This document shows positions 47,481 through 55,888 of a stretch of DNA of 64,000 nucleotides, one piece after another. Each line of letters begins with the position of its first letter. Positions within the stretch are counted from its first letter, which is position 1. Made by a program: the position numbers and the translations under genes. The notes under the pieces are model-generated. The model searched no databases and had not been told where the DNA came from. It was given only the letters and a program-made list of their open reading frames with translations. The stretch comes from Desulfuromonas sp. TF (GTDB lineage: Bacteria > Desulfobacterota > Desulfuromonadia > Desulfuromonadales > ATBO01), in contig NZ_KI421413.1 in assembly GCF_000472285.1 (NCBI RefSeq), positions 483,433 to 547,432 of the forward strand, written 5' to 3'.

Positions 47481-48734
47481 TCAGACCTGAGGGGAGATGT
47501 CCTTCTGCCGGTCCGCGTTGTTGCCTTCGAGTTTCTCCGCCAGGCTCCCTTGTTCCACGGCTTCATGGGCCGCCGCGGGAGTGGGCCGCCAGATCGACCT
47601 GGTCGCCCGGAGCTCCGGTTCGCCCTCCCTCATGCGCTCGGCCAGGACTCCGGAAAGGGCTCTCGGCGAGATGAAACCCTTATCGGCGGCATGCTTTGCC
47701 ATGGCGAAGCTGTCGGCAGCCAGCAGGAGAATGCTGCCAGCTGCGGCGACATCCTCCGCCAGAACTCCTATGGCCCGGCGACGCATCGGGTTGGCTTCGA
47801 TGTTGCGGATATAGACGGCCAGGATCCTTCCCGGATTTTCCCGGACCACCCGGCTGTAGATTTCCGGATCGTGTTGGCCGCTGTCGCCGATAAGAACAAA
47901 GGGCAGATTATTGTAAATAGAAAGCATTTCCCGTATCAGTGCGAGCTTATGCCCTCGCGCGCCCCGGGGAAGGGGATGGCGCAGGGAAAGGTTCCATTTT
48001 CGCAGGAAGAGGATGGGTCCGACGGGAATGCCATGGATGTTGAAAAACTCGTCCAGGACCTCGTAGAGGCTCCAGGGACCGCGTGAAACATAGAGCAGCG
48101 GGTTCATCTCATCCCCGCCGGCTCCGCCATGAAGAGCCCTGTAGAAGGCGGCGACTCCGGGAAAGGCGATTCTGCTCCGAGGCCCCTGGGTGAACAGACG
48201 CCAGAGCATCATAATCTTGTTGGCGACGCCTGTGAATATCACCGTGTCATCGATGTCGCTGATGACCACAAAACGAGATTCATCCCTCGGAATGAACAGG
48301 TCGGCCTCGGCTCGAACATTGGATCCTGCGGGAGAAATCAACTCCAATTCCATGCAGTGCCAGTACCGGTCCGCCGGCGGCGGCTGAACCGGCTTAAGAA
48401 GGACACGGAAGTAGCCGTCCCGGTCGGTGACCACCTTTTTCTCGGCCCCGCAGAATCGGGCCGCCAGAACGGCGTTGGCGCATCCACGCCGCACAAGTCT
48501 CCGGCCGATATCGAGGATATCGCGACCTACATTTTCCTCAAATCCCCCGGAACCGGAACCCTGCCCCCTGAACACCCGTCCCATGAGGAAAACACCTGCA
48601 TGGGAGCCGTATCCCCTGTACGCCTGAATGACAAGTCCCCCTCGGCCGCGAGCATGCCTTACCGGGCGGGCAAGCACCTTCAGGGCTCGTCGGAGTCCTT
48701 TACGGATTCTTCTGATCGCATCAAGGATGACCAT
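47481..48734 (-). CDS. App1-like (DUF2183) phosphatidate phosphatase
   Basis: A 417-residue protein. The N-terminal half (1-150) is variable; the C-terminal half is the HAD-like DUF2183 domain with the catalytic DxDxT motif at Asp160-Thr164 (VVISDIDDTVIFTG), then LLYVSRGPWSLYEVLDEFF and VLIGDSGQHDPEIY. By analogy with yeast App1 it may dephosphorylate phosphatidic acid; a lipid kinase is encoded 500 bases away. It is convergent with the helical-bundle gene. Confidence 0.85.
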   Translation of the reverse strand: MVILDAIRRIRKGLRRALKVLARPVRHARGRGGLVIQAYRGYGSHAGVFLMGRVFRGQGSGSGGFEENVGRDILDIGRRLVRRGCANAVLAARFCGAEKKVVTDRDGYFRVLLKPVQPPPADRYWHCMELELISPAGSNVRAEADLFIPRDESRFVVISDIDDTVIFTGVANKIMMLWRLFTQGPRSRIAFPGVAAFYRALHGGAGGDEMNPLLYVSRGPWSLYEVLDEFFNIHGIPVGPILFLRKWNLSLRHPLPRGARGHKLALIREMLSIYNNLPFVLIGDSGQHDPEIYSRVVRENPGRILAVYIRNIEANPMRRRAIGVLAEDVAAAGSILLLAADSFAMAKHAADKGFISPRALSGVLAERMREGEPELRATRSIWRPTPAAAHEAVEQGSLAEKLEGNNADRQKDISPQV

Positions 48735-48762
48735 TGATCTTACTCATTGCCGTGATTGACGT

Positions 48763-48930
48763 GCTAGTGTCCCGATTGGTTAATACCGTCCATTAAATTC
48801 TGGTCCCTTTGGCCGCTTGCTGCGTTGCGTCTCCTCGGCTTAGCTCAGGCTAGGCCTGCGGCGACGCGCCTTGCCTGCAACCAAAATGCCTCAGAATTAT
48901 CTGAATGGACTAACCAAACGGGACACTAGC
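48763..48930. repeat. Palindromic MITE-like element, copy 2
   Basis: 168 bases. The ends are long imperfect inverted repeats: GCTAGTGTCCCGATTGGTTA at the left, and at the right the complement of GCTAGTGTCCCGTTTGGTTA, with GTCCATT and ATTCTG blocks continuing inward on both sides. The inside (read in reverse) shares GCAAGGCGCG and GCAACGCAGCA with the repeats at 39378 and 54664. The stop codon of the gene at 48926-49162 lies within the right end. Confidence 0.75.
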
Positions 48931-49162
48931 GTCCGGAAAACCTCTCGTCCGGTCCCTGTTTTTTCTCCCGGGTCCTGCGATCCACTTCCGGCGGCACCTG
49001 GAGGTATACGTCTTCCTTGGTCCACTCGTGCTGCTGTCCGCATTTTGAGCACACGATGGTGCGGTAATCGAATTCGGCCTTTTCGAAGGTATCGGCATCA
49101 ACGGAAATCCCCAGTGAAAGTTCCTGTCCGGTGACCGGACATCGATAGAGCAGTTCGGGCAT
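48926..49162 (-). CDS. Small zinc-ribbon protein of unknown function
   Basis: A 78-residue protein with a zinc ribbon: YRCPVTGQE near the start and CSKCGQQHEW at about 38-47, giving few but well-placed Cys/His ligands. GAGGAG precedes the ATG. Its stop codon is supplied by the palindromic element at 48763-48930, so the C-terminal tail may have been changed by that insertion. The function is unknown. Confidence 0.7.
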   Translation of the reverse strand: MPELLYRCPVTGQELSLGISVDADTFEKAEFDYRTIVCSKCGQQHEWTKEDVYLQVPPEVDRRTREKKQGPDERFSGR

Positions 49163-49362
49163 GATCTTTCTCCTCGGCTTGTTTGACCTGAAAACGCCCT
49201 TTCTTCATGAGGTGGTTCCGGATGAAACTTGGCGGACCAAAACAGCCATTACTTTTAACACGATATCACCACTGATTTTTTCGGCAAGGGGTTCACGGAT
49301 CCCACGGTCGCTTCGACGGCTTCGCTGATTTGACATCGCCCTTCTTGCTGATATGCAGGGTA

Positions 49363-49479
49363 GTAGACGATCCGGAGGCACACCTGGACAGTTTTTACGT
49401 CTTTCTCACCTCCGAAGACGCCTCCTACATGACCGGGCAGGTCCTGCACCCGAACGGAGGCGATTTCATATCCACCTGA
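49363..49479 (+). pseudogene. Relic of a short-chain dehydrogenase (C-terminal end)
   Basis: A short stretch in one frame reads DSFYVFLTSEDASYMTGQ then VLHPNGGDFIST and a stop (TGA 49477-49479). This is the C-terminal strand-helix end of short-chain dehydrogenases of the general-stress type (normally YVFLASDDASYITGQVLHVNGG). The upstream part of the enzyme, with its Rossmann and YxxxK motifs, is absent; reading back meets a stop at 49273. It is therefore a degenerate remnant. Confidence 0.7.
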
Positions 49480-49495
49480 AAGAGAGGAGTCAGAC

Positions 49496-49756
49496 ATGCC
49501 CAAGGGTAAGGATCACGGACCGACCATCAAGGATGACGAGCGGTACGAAAAACTGCGCGAGAAGGGGATGAGCAAGGAAAAAGCCGCCCGCATCGCCAAT
49601 ACGCCTCGCAAGGAGGCCGGCAAGAGAGGTGGCAAGTCCCCGAAATATGAGGAATGGAACAAGGATGACCTGTATGAGAAAGCCAGAGAGGTCGGCATCG
49701 AGGGACGCTCGAAAATGGATAAGAGCGAGCTGATCGATGCCCTGAGACATCACTGA
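49496..49756 (+). CDS. Rho N-terminal-domain-like small basic protein
   Basis: An 86-residue basic protein. The first half (KLREKGMSKEKAARIANTPR and GKRGGKSPKYEEW) is Lys-rich, and the second half (KDDLYEKAREVGIEGRSKMD and KSELIDALRHH) is a Rho_N/SAP-like helix-loop-helix that could bind nucleic acid. It is typical of small stress-related proteins found near Ku and LigD. AGAGGAG precedes the ATG. Confidence 0.85.
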   Translation: MPKGKDHGPTIKDDERYEKLREKGMSKEKAARIANTPRKEAGKRGGKSPKYEEWNKDDLYEKAREVGIEGRSKMDKSELIDALRHH

Positions 49757-49774
49757 AGGTTCCCTTTGAGCCTG

Positions 49775-49855
49775 CCTCCGCTGTGCAGAGGTTTCGGGCC
49801 GTGAGCCTGAGAGAAGCGAATGTGAATGGGCCGAAACATCTGCACGGCGGGGAGG
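49775..49855. repeat. Imperfect inverted repeat between convergent genes
   Basis: The arms at 49775-49800 and 49828-49855 pair over about 26 bases with few mismatches (CCTCC, GTGCAGA, GTTTCGG blocks). The element lies between the Rho_N-like gene and ligD, which converge, so it may act as a bidirectional terminator-like structure; no T-run is present. Confidence 0.55.
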
Positions 49856-49871
49856 ACTGCTCAGACCGGAA

Positions 49872-52529
49872 TTACTCGAGGTTCAATGTATTTTTCATCC
49901 CTTTCGTCAGTGACTGACGCACTTCGAAGAATCCTTCCCAGGGATCGGCTCCGATCCGTGCCAGACGCCGCGGCAGGTTTTCGATCGTGTAATGGTCAGG
50001 GCGGATCGCCGGGATAAGTTCCTCCCACCGCAGGGGTGTCGATACCGTCGCACCGGACCGGGCCCGCGTCGAGTAGGCCGCCACGGCGGTAGCCCCACGG
50101 CTGTTGCGGAAGTGGTCGATGAAGATCCTCCCCTGTCGCTTGCTTTTGCTCATGGTGGCCACATACTTCCGCGGTGATTCCTCGATGAGACGTTCCGCCA
50201 CCGCCCGGGAGAAGGCCTTCACCTCCTCCCATGAAGAGCGGCGCAGGAGAGGAACCACCACGTGAAGCCCCTTGCCGCCAGTGGTCTTGAGAAAACTTCG
50301 CAGCCCCAATTCCCCTAGAAGGTCGCGCACTGCAAACGCACCCTCGATAACCTTTTCCCAGGAAATACCCGGATCGGGATCGAGGTCGAAGACCATGCGG
50401 TCCGGCTGCTCCAGGCGGTCCTCCCGGCTGGCCCATGGATGAAATTCCAGCACCCCGAGCTGCACCAGGGAGATCACCCCCGCCAGATCGTCCACGACGA
50501 GGTAATCACGCTCCTCTTGCTTTTCCCGGATGGGGACGATGCGGGTGTGTTCGGGGCTGCCATCGGCGAAATGCTTCTGGAAGAAGCACTCCTTGTGCCG
50601 GCCCTGGGGGCAACGAAACAGGGAAAGGGGACGGCCGGCAAGATGCGGCACGACGAAATTTGCGATCCGCTCGTAGAATTCGGCCAGCGCCCTCTTGGTC
50701 ACCCCCTGGTCGGGGTATAGAATGCGCTCCGGATTACTCAGCCGCACCCCGGCAACCATCGGGACCGCTTGCCGGGGGGCACGTTTCGAAGTTCCGGTGC
50801 TCGCGGGTTCATTTTCAGCCGGGGCAGACAACCTGTCCGGATCTTCGACCGCCTCCTCAAGCCGGATCTCCGTCGCCGCCTTATCCTCTCTGAGCCCTTT
50901 ATAGGAGGGATGGCGCAGCCGCCCGTCCTGGGTCCAGGAGGTGAATTCGACCTCCGCCACCAGCTCGGGGCGCACCCAGTGGACTCCGCGCGCTTCGGCG
51001 CCCGCGGGGGGATTGACGAAGGGGGGCGACGCCCTTTCGAGAGGCTCCAGCCGCCGGCGCAGCTCCCTCAGCACCTCCTCGCTGAAACCGGTGCCGACCT
51101 TGCCGGAAAAGACCAGCTTCCGAGGCGTCTCGTAATATCCCAGGAGCAGAGCGCCCAATCCGCTGCGTCCGCCGCCGGGATCGGAAAAGCCGCCGATGAC
51201 GAACTCCTGGCGGTTCAGACATTTGACTTTGCGCCATTGGCTGGAGCGTTTCTGGAGGTAGGTGCTCTGCGCCCGCTTGGAGATGATCCCCTCCAGGGCG
51301 AAACGACAGGCATGCTGAAAGACCTGCTCCCCCCTTCCGGTAAAATGATCGCTATAGCGGAGAGTGCCCCCCTTCTCCGGGGGAGGAAGAAGCCGACGCA
51401 GCAGCTCCTTGCGCTCGGCAAGGGGCACCCGGGTGAGATCGTATCCCTCGTAGTGGAGGATATCGAACAGGAAATAGGTGAGCTCCCCTTTCTGCCGGTT
51501 GCGCAGGAAATTCTGCAGAGCCTGGAAATCGGAAATGCCTTTCTCATCCAGGACCACCATCTCGCCGTCCAGGATCGCCTGCGTGAGCGGAAGAGAGGCC
51601 GCTGCGGACGCCGCTTTGCTGAATTTCTCCGTCCAGTCCTGCCCCCGACGGGTTAGGAGTCGAACATTGCCCCGGTCGATAAAGCAAAGAAGGCGGTAAC
51701 CGTCGTATTTGATCTCATGCAGCCATTGCTCCCCCGGGGGAGCTTCCTGAACCGCAATGGCGAGCTGCGGCTTGACCTTCTTCGGCATGGGGGCCTTTCT
51801 GACCCCGGGCAGACCGGCGGGCTCGATCGAAATCACCGCGGGGGCGACTTCAGGCCGGGATTTATCATCCTCTCCGGATACGGCTCTCCCCTCTTTCCAG
51901 ACGCTGTCCGCCGCCCCGGCGATCCCCTCCATGCTCCGGCCGCTGGCGATGCTGGTCAGCTCTTCACGGGTAGCGGAGTATTCGCCTTCGACACGCGCCA
52001 TCTCGTCGCGCTTTTTGATCAACAGCCAGTTCTTCTCCTCCGGGTCGGCTTTCCCCCCCAGACGCGCCAGGGTCCAGCTCCCCTGAAGTCTCTTTCCGTG
52101 CAGCCGGAAGGACAGGTGCCCCTTGCGAAGCCCCGCTTCGGGGTCGCCGATCGATTCCCACTCCCCCTGGTCCCAGAGCATGACGGTCCCGCCGCCGTAC
52201 TCCCCGGCGGGGATGATCCCTTCGAAGGAGCCGTACTCCACCGGATGGTCCTCCACCTGGACGGCGAGCCGCTTTTCCTCCGGATCGAGGCTCGGCCCCT
52301 TGGGGAGCGCCCAACTCTTGAGCACCCCTCCGAGTTCCAGGCGCAGATCGTAGTGGAGGCGTCTGGCAGCGTGCTTCTGAATAAGATAAAGACGCCCGGA
52401 AGGGCTTTCCGCGAGCTTTCCCTCCGGCTCTGCAGTCCGGGAAAAATCGCGTTTACGCTGGTAGGTATCGAGTTCCGTGGATTGCCTGTCCGTCATGGGA
52501 GGCCAATCAGAATTAACGGCTTCATTCAT
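49872..52529 (-). CDS. ligD: Multifunctional DNA ligase D
   Basis: An 885-residue LigD for non-homologous end joining, with three domains in the order phosphoesterase - ligase - polymerase. The 3'-phosphoesterase part (about 45-190) has LIQKHAARRLHYDLRLEL and VEDHPVEYGSFEGIIPAGEY. The ATP-dependent ligase has the adenylated lysine Lys274 in HEIKYDGYRL, and the primase-like polymerase (from about 600) has RILYPDQGVTK and MVFDLDPDPG. The gene for its partner Ku lies directly upstream on the same strand, 10 bases away. A second ATG at 52496 is possible. Confidence 0.95.
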   Translation of the reverse strand: MNEAVNSDWPPMTDRQSTELDTYQRKRDFSRTAEPEGKLAESPSGRLYLIQKHAARRLHYDLRLELGGVLKSWALPKGPSLDPEEKRLAVQVEDHPVEYGSFEGIIPAGEYGGGTVMLWDQGEWESIGDPEAGLRKGHLSFRLHGKRLQGSWTLARLGGKADPEEKNWLLIKKRDEMARVEGEYSATREELTSIASGRSMEGIAGAADSVWKEGRAVSGEDDKSRPEVAPAVISIEPAGLPGVRKAPMPKKVKPQLAIAVQEAPPGEQWLHEIKYDGYRLLCFIDRGNVRLLTRRGQDWTEKFSKAASAAASLPLTQAILDGEMVVLDEKGISDFQALQNFLRNRQKGELTYFLFDILHYEGYDLTRVPLAERKELLRRLLPPPEKGGTLRYSDHFTGRGEQVFQHACRFALEGIISKRAQSTYLQKRSSQWRKVKCLNRQEFVIGGFSDPGGGRSGLGALLLGYYETPRKLVFSGKVGTGFSEEVLRELRRRLEPLERASPPFVNPPAGAEARGVHWVRPELVAEVEFTSWTQDGRLRHPSYKGLREDKAATEIRLEEAVEDPDRLSAPAENEPASTGTSKRAPRQAVPMVAGVRLSNPERILYPDQGVTKRALAEFYERIANFVVPHLAGRPLSLFRCPQGRHKECFFQKHFADGSPEHTRIVPIREKQEERDYLVVDDLAGVISLVQLGVLEFHPWASREDRLEQPDRMVFDLDPDPGISWEKVIEGAFAVRDLLGELGLRSFLKTTGGKGLHVVVPLLRRSSWEEVKAFSRAVAERLIEESPRKYVATMSKSKRQGRIFIDHFRNSRGATAVAAYSTRARSGATVSTPLRWEELIPAIRPDHYTIENLPRRLARIGADPWEGFFEVRQSLTKGMKNTLNLE

Positions 52530-52539
52530 CTATTTAGAG

Positions 52540-53457
52540 TCATTTTTCTCCGGTCTTCCGTTTCTTCTCGCTCTCCTTCCGTGAGGTACCAGCCGGTTTT
52601 CCGGATCCTTTTCTTTTGGGGGCTTCCCCCTTCTCTTCGGCTTTCCTTTTCCGGCCCCCCTCCCCCTTCCCTTCAAGGCTTTTCTTCAGCAGGGCCATCA
52701 TATCGATGACTTTTCCGCCTTCGGCCTCGGCTTCAGCCTTTTCTTCGGGCAGAGCCTCGGTCTTCCCTTCCCGGGCCTTCTTCTCGATCCAGGCCATCAG
52801 GGCGTCGTGGTATTCATCGTGATACTTCTCCGGCTCCCATTCGGCCGCCATGGATTCGACCAGGGTTTCAGCCAGGTCGAGTTCCTTGCGGGTCACCTTG
52901 AACTCTTCGAGATCGCCGTGGGGGATCGCATATTCGCCGAGATCCCGCAGCTGCTGATGATAACGAAGCAGATCGAGGACCAGGGCATCCCCTTCGGGAA
53001 TCAGAGCGGCCAGGTATTCTTTCGTCCGGATGACCACCCGGGCGATGCCGACCTTCCCCTTGCGGCGCAGCGCCTCGCGCAGAAGGACGTATCCCTTTTC
53101 ACCTCCCTTGCCCGGGACGAGGTAATAGGGTTTGTCGAAATAGGCGTAATCGATCGCCCGGAGGTCGACAAAATCCTCGATTTCGATGGTTTTGGTGGCT
53201 TCGCGATCGGCCTGTTTGAAATCCTCGTCACTCAGCAGGATATAATTTCCATCCTCGAATTCGTATCCCTTGACGATCTCGTTCCACGGCACCTCCTCCT
53301 CGGTGACCTCGTTGACCCGCTTGTACCTCACCCGGGCGTGATTGCGGCTGTCGATCATCTGAAAATGCAGATCGGACTGACTTTCAGCCGGGAAGAGGGT
53401 GATCGGAATATTGACCAGACCGAAGGAGATGCTTCCTTTCCAGATGGGACGGGGCAT
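52540..53457 (-). CDS. ku: Non-homologous end joining protein Ku
   Basis: A 305-residue bacterial Ku, which forms a ring on DNA ends and recruits LigD. It begins MPRPIWKGSISFGLVNIPI, the family signature, with the Ku core to about residue 205. A long Lys/Glu-rich tail follows (about 225-305), rich in KK and KR pairs that can bind DNA. AGCAGGAGG lies shortly before the ATG. It is followed at 10 bases by ligD. A TTGACA/TAAAGT promoter precedes it. Confidence 0.96.
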   Translation of the reverse strand: MPRPIWKGSISFGLVNIPITLFPAESQSDLHFQMIDSRNHARVRYKRVNEVTEEEVPWNEIVKGYEFEDGNYILLSDEDFKQADREATKTIEIEDFVDLRAIDYAYFDKPYYLVPGKGGEKGYVLLREALRRKGKVGIARVVIRTKEYLAALIPEGDALVLDLLRYHQQLRDLGEYAIPHGDLEEFKVTRKELDLAETLVESMAAEWEPEKYHDEYHDALMAWIEKKAREGKTEALPEEKAEAEAEGGKVIDMMALLKKSLEGKGEGGRKRKAEEKGEAPKRKGSGKPAGTSRKESEKKRKTGEK

Positions 53458-53526
53458 TGCGAACCTCCTGCTCCGAAGGCTTGAATCCAGTCGGCGTCTT
53501 TGTCAACCATAGCCTCCTTGAATCCT

Positions 53527-53554
53527 ACTTTATATCCGTAGCGCCTTCTGTCAA
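53527..53554 (-). promoter_or_regulatory. Promoter of the ku-ligD operon
   Basis: On the minus strand, TTGACA and TAAAGT are separated by 16 bases, about 70 bases before the ku ATG. It matches the spacing and -10 of the promoter at 43970-43997. Confidence 0.5.
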
Positions 53555-53570
53555 CCTTGGACACAGTGCT

Positions 53571-54593
53571 CTAAAGCCCTATTCCTTCGATCTTTTCTCC
53601 GCAAAAACCGCATTTCCCACCCTCGGTACGGACCTGCCCGAGGCGGAATCCGCAACGCTCGATGACCACCTTCCCACAGGCGGGACAGAAGGTGTTCTCC
53701 CCTCCCTCCCCGGGGATGTTTCCCTCGTAGACATATCGAAGGCCCGCATCGATGCCTATTTGCCTGGCTTTGCGCAGGGTGGCGGCCGGCGTGGGGGGAC
53801 TGGCTATCATCTTATAGGTGGGATAGAAGGCGGTGACGTGCCAGGGGACGTGGGCGCCCAGCTCGTCGGCGATGAAACGGGCGATCCCCTTGAGATCGGC
53901 CTCGCCGTCGTTGTGGCCGGGAATGATCAGGGTGGTGACCTCGATCCAGATCCCCAGCCGCCGGTACTCCTTCAGGGAGTCGAGCACCCCCTGAAGGGTG
54001 GCGCCGGCGACCTCCCGATAGAACTTCTCCGAGAACCCCTTGAGGTCGACATTCGCCGCATCGAGGAAGGGGGCGACAGCTTCCAGCGCCTCGGGAGTGA
54101 TGTAGCCGTTGGTGACAAAGACGTTGCCGATCCCCTCCCTGGAGGCGAGGGCCGCGGTATCATAGGCGTATTCGAGGAAGATGGTCGGCTCGGTGTAGGT
54201 GTAGGCGATGCTGCGGCACCCTGCCGCCTTGGCCCGGCGGACGATCTCCGCAGGCGGCAGATCGTGGCCGGCTATGGGGCGTCCGGTGTGCGGCCACTGG
54301 GAGATGTCGGCGTTCTGGCAATGGAGACAGCGGAAATTGCACCCCACGGTGGCGATGGAGAAGCTTTTGGAGCCGGGATGATAGTGAAAGAGGGGTTTCT
54401 TTTCAATGGGATCGACGTTCTCCGCGATGCTCCTGCCGTAAACCAGGGTATAGAGGACTCCCTCCCGGTTCTCCCGCACCCCGCAGACCCCTCGTTGACC
54501 TTCGGCGATGAGACAGCGGAACCGGCACAGGGAACATTTGACTTTCCCTTCGGCGGCTTTGTCCCAGAAACGGGCCTCATGCAGCTTCTCCAT
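53571..54593 (-). CDS. amrS: AmmeMemoRadiSam-system radical SAM enzyme
   Basis: A 340-residue radical SAM protein of the AmrS type (related to pyruvate formate-lyase activating enzymes). The cluster motif CNFRCLHC (Cys85, 89, 92) follows SFSIATVG, and an N-terminal Cys group (KCSLCRFRCLIAEGQRGVCG) and a C-terminal zinc-like CPACGKVVIERC are also present. The usual partners AmmeMemo (AMMECR1/MEMO proteins) are not encoded within the window. AGGAGG precedes the ATG. Confidence 0.88.
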   Translation of the reverse strand: MEKLHEARFWDKAAEGKVKCSLCRFRCLIAEGQRGVCGVRENREGVLYTLVYGRSIAENVDPIEKKPLFHYHPGSKSFSIATVGCNFRCLHCQNADISQWPHTGRPIAGHDLPPAEIVRRAKAAGCRSIAYTYTEPTIFLEYAYDTAALASREGIGNVFVTNGYITPEALEAVAPFLDAANVDLKGFSEKFYREVAGATLQGVLDSLKEYRRLGIWIEVTTLIIPGHNDGEADLKGIARFIADELGAHVPWHVTAFYPTYKMIASPPTPAATLRKARQIGIDAGLRYVYEGNIPGEGGENTFCPACGKVVIERCGFRLGQVRTEGGKCGFCGEKIEGIGL

Positions 54594-54663
54594 GGCTCCT
54601 CCTTTCCGTTAGGAGGAAGTATATCAGAAGGAGCGGGGGACGGGGGACGGGGGGGGGAAGGGA

Positions 54664-54782
54664 GGCTGATCAAAAATGCCCAGATGCAAGGCGCCCGATA
54701 TCCTGAGGAATAAGGCGTACCGTAAGGTACGTCGTTGACGAAGGATGAGGGCAACGCCGCAGATGGGCGTTTTTCATCAGCC
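54664..54782. repeat. Palindromic intergenic repeat, copy 3
   Basis: About 119 bases between amrS and rodA. The outer arms GGCTGATCAAAAATGCCCA and the complement of GGCTGATGAAAAACGCCCA pair with two mismatches. The inner GCAAGGCGCCC and GGGCAACGCCGCAG blocks match the repeats at 39378 and 48763, and the centre is a perfect five-pair hairpin GTACC-GTAA-GGTAC. Confidence 0.75.
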
Positions 54783-54787
54783 GCTGA

Positions 54788-55882
54788 CTAGAACATGAAC
54801 CGCCGCATGCTGATATTGAGCAGCAGCCCCACGCCGATCATGGTGGTGATCATGCTCGTTCCTCCGTAGGAGAATAGGGGCAGAGGCACTCCAACCACCG
54901 GCAGAAGGCCGATCACCATCCCGAGGTTGACCACCATATGCCAGAAGAGCATGGCCACCACGCCGAGGGCCAGATACATCCCGAAGCGGTCACTGGAGCG
55001 GCGGGCGATGTAGATCCCCCAGAGAATCACCAGAAGGTAGAGCAGGAGCAGGACCAGGCACCCGGCAAACCCCCATTCCTCGGCAAACACGGAGAAGGCG
55101 AAGTCCGTGTGCCGCTCGGGAAGAAAGGAAAGCTGGGACTGGGTCCCCTCCATGAATCCCTTGCCGAAAAAGCCGCCGCTGCCGACGGCGATCTTCGACT
55201 GGATGATGTGATAGCCGGAGCCGAGGGGATCTCTTTCGGGATTGAGAAAGGTGCGGATGCGCTCTTTCTGATAGTCGTGAAGCAGAAACCAGCCGCCGAC
55301 GGCGGCGGCTGTTCCAAGCACCGAGAGGACCGCCAGCGTGCCCCTGCGGATGCCGGCGAACAGGGCCATGGTGCCGCCGATGAAGAGGACCAGCATGGCG
55401 GTGCCGAGGTCGGGCTGCTTCATGATCAGCAGGGCGGGAAATCCGAGAAGCAGAAAAGGAGGCAGCAGCTCAGAAAACGTATGCCCCCGGAGATTCCCCC
55501 TATCGCCGAAATAGCGGGCCAGGGTGATGATGATCACGATTTTCATGATCTCGCTGGGCTGCAATTGGAAAAACCCCAGGTCGATCCAGCGAGTGGCGCC
55601 CATGCTCGTCTTGCCGAAGAAAAGAACGAAGAGGAGCAGCAGGATGTTGATCCCGTAAAACAGGAATCCGAGGTACTCCAGATGGCGGTAATCGAATATG
55701 CAGATTGCGAAAGCGATCAGCAGGCCGATCCCCAGCCAGGAGATCTGCTTCAGATAAACGGGGGTCGCCGCGGACCATGAGGCGGTGGCGCTGTAAAGAT
55801 TGAGGATGCCGACGCAGGCGATCAGACCGATCATCAGCAGCAGCACCCAGTCGAAATGGGTCAGAAGTCGCCGGTCAAACAT
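54788..55882 (-). CDS. rodA: Rod shape-determining protein RodA
   Basis: A 364-residue SEDS-family peptidoglycan glycosyltransferase of the elongasome, with about ten transmembrane helices. It has WIDLGFFQLQPSEIMKI, IMKQPDLGTAMLV, and the catalytic-region SQLSFLPERHTDFAFSV, where the family has its conserved Asp and the Glu of AEEWG. It works with PBP2 (mrdA), whose gene ends only six bases upstream. The C-terminal FSYGGTSMI motif is present. Confidence 0.96.
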   Translation of the reverse strand: MFDRRLLTHFDWVLLLMIGLIACVGILNLYSATASWSAATPVYLKQISWLGIGLLIAFAICIFDYRHLEYLGFLFYGINILLLLFVLFFGKTSMGATRWIDLGFFQLQPSEIMKIVIIITLARYFGDRGNLRGHTFSELLPPFLLLGFPALLIMKQPDLGTAMLVLFIGGTMALFAGIRRGTLAVLSVLGTAAAVGGWFLLHDYQKERIRTFLNPERDPLGSGYHIIQSKIAVGSGGFFGKGFMEGTQSQLSFLPERHTDFAFSVFAEEWGFAGCLVLLLLYLLVILWGIYIARRSSDRFGMYLALGVVAMLFWHMVVNLGMVIGLLPVVGVPLPLFSYGGTSMITTMIGVGLLLNISMRRFMF

Positions 55883-55888
55883 GGCTTT

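Noticed and set aside
49255..49503. Minus-strand open frame of 82 codons
   Set aside because: It is antisense to the short-chain dehydrogenase relic, which explains its apparent coding bias.
53355..53510. Possible upstream frame in the ku leader, ATG after GGAGG
   Set aside because: Spacing from GGAGG to ATG is only about two bases and the frame overlaps ku out of phase; no sign of conservation can be seen.
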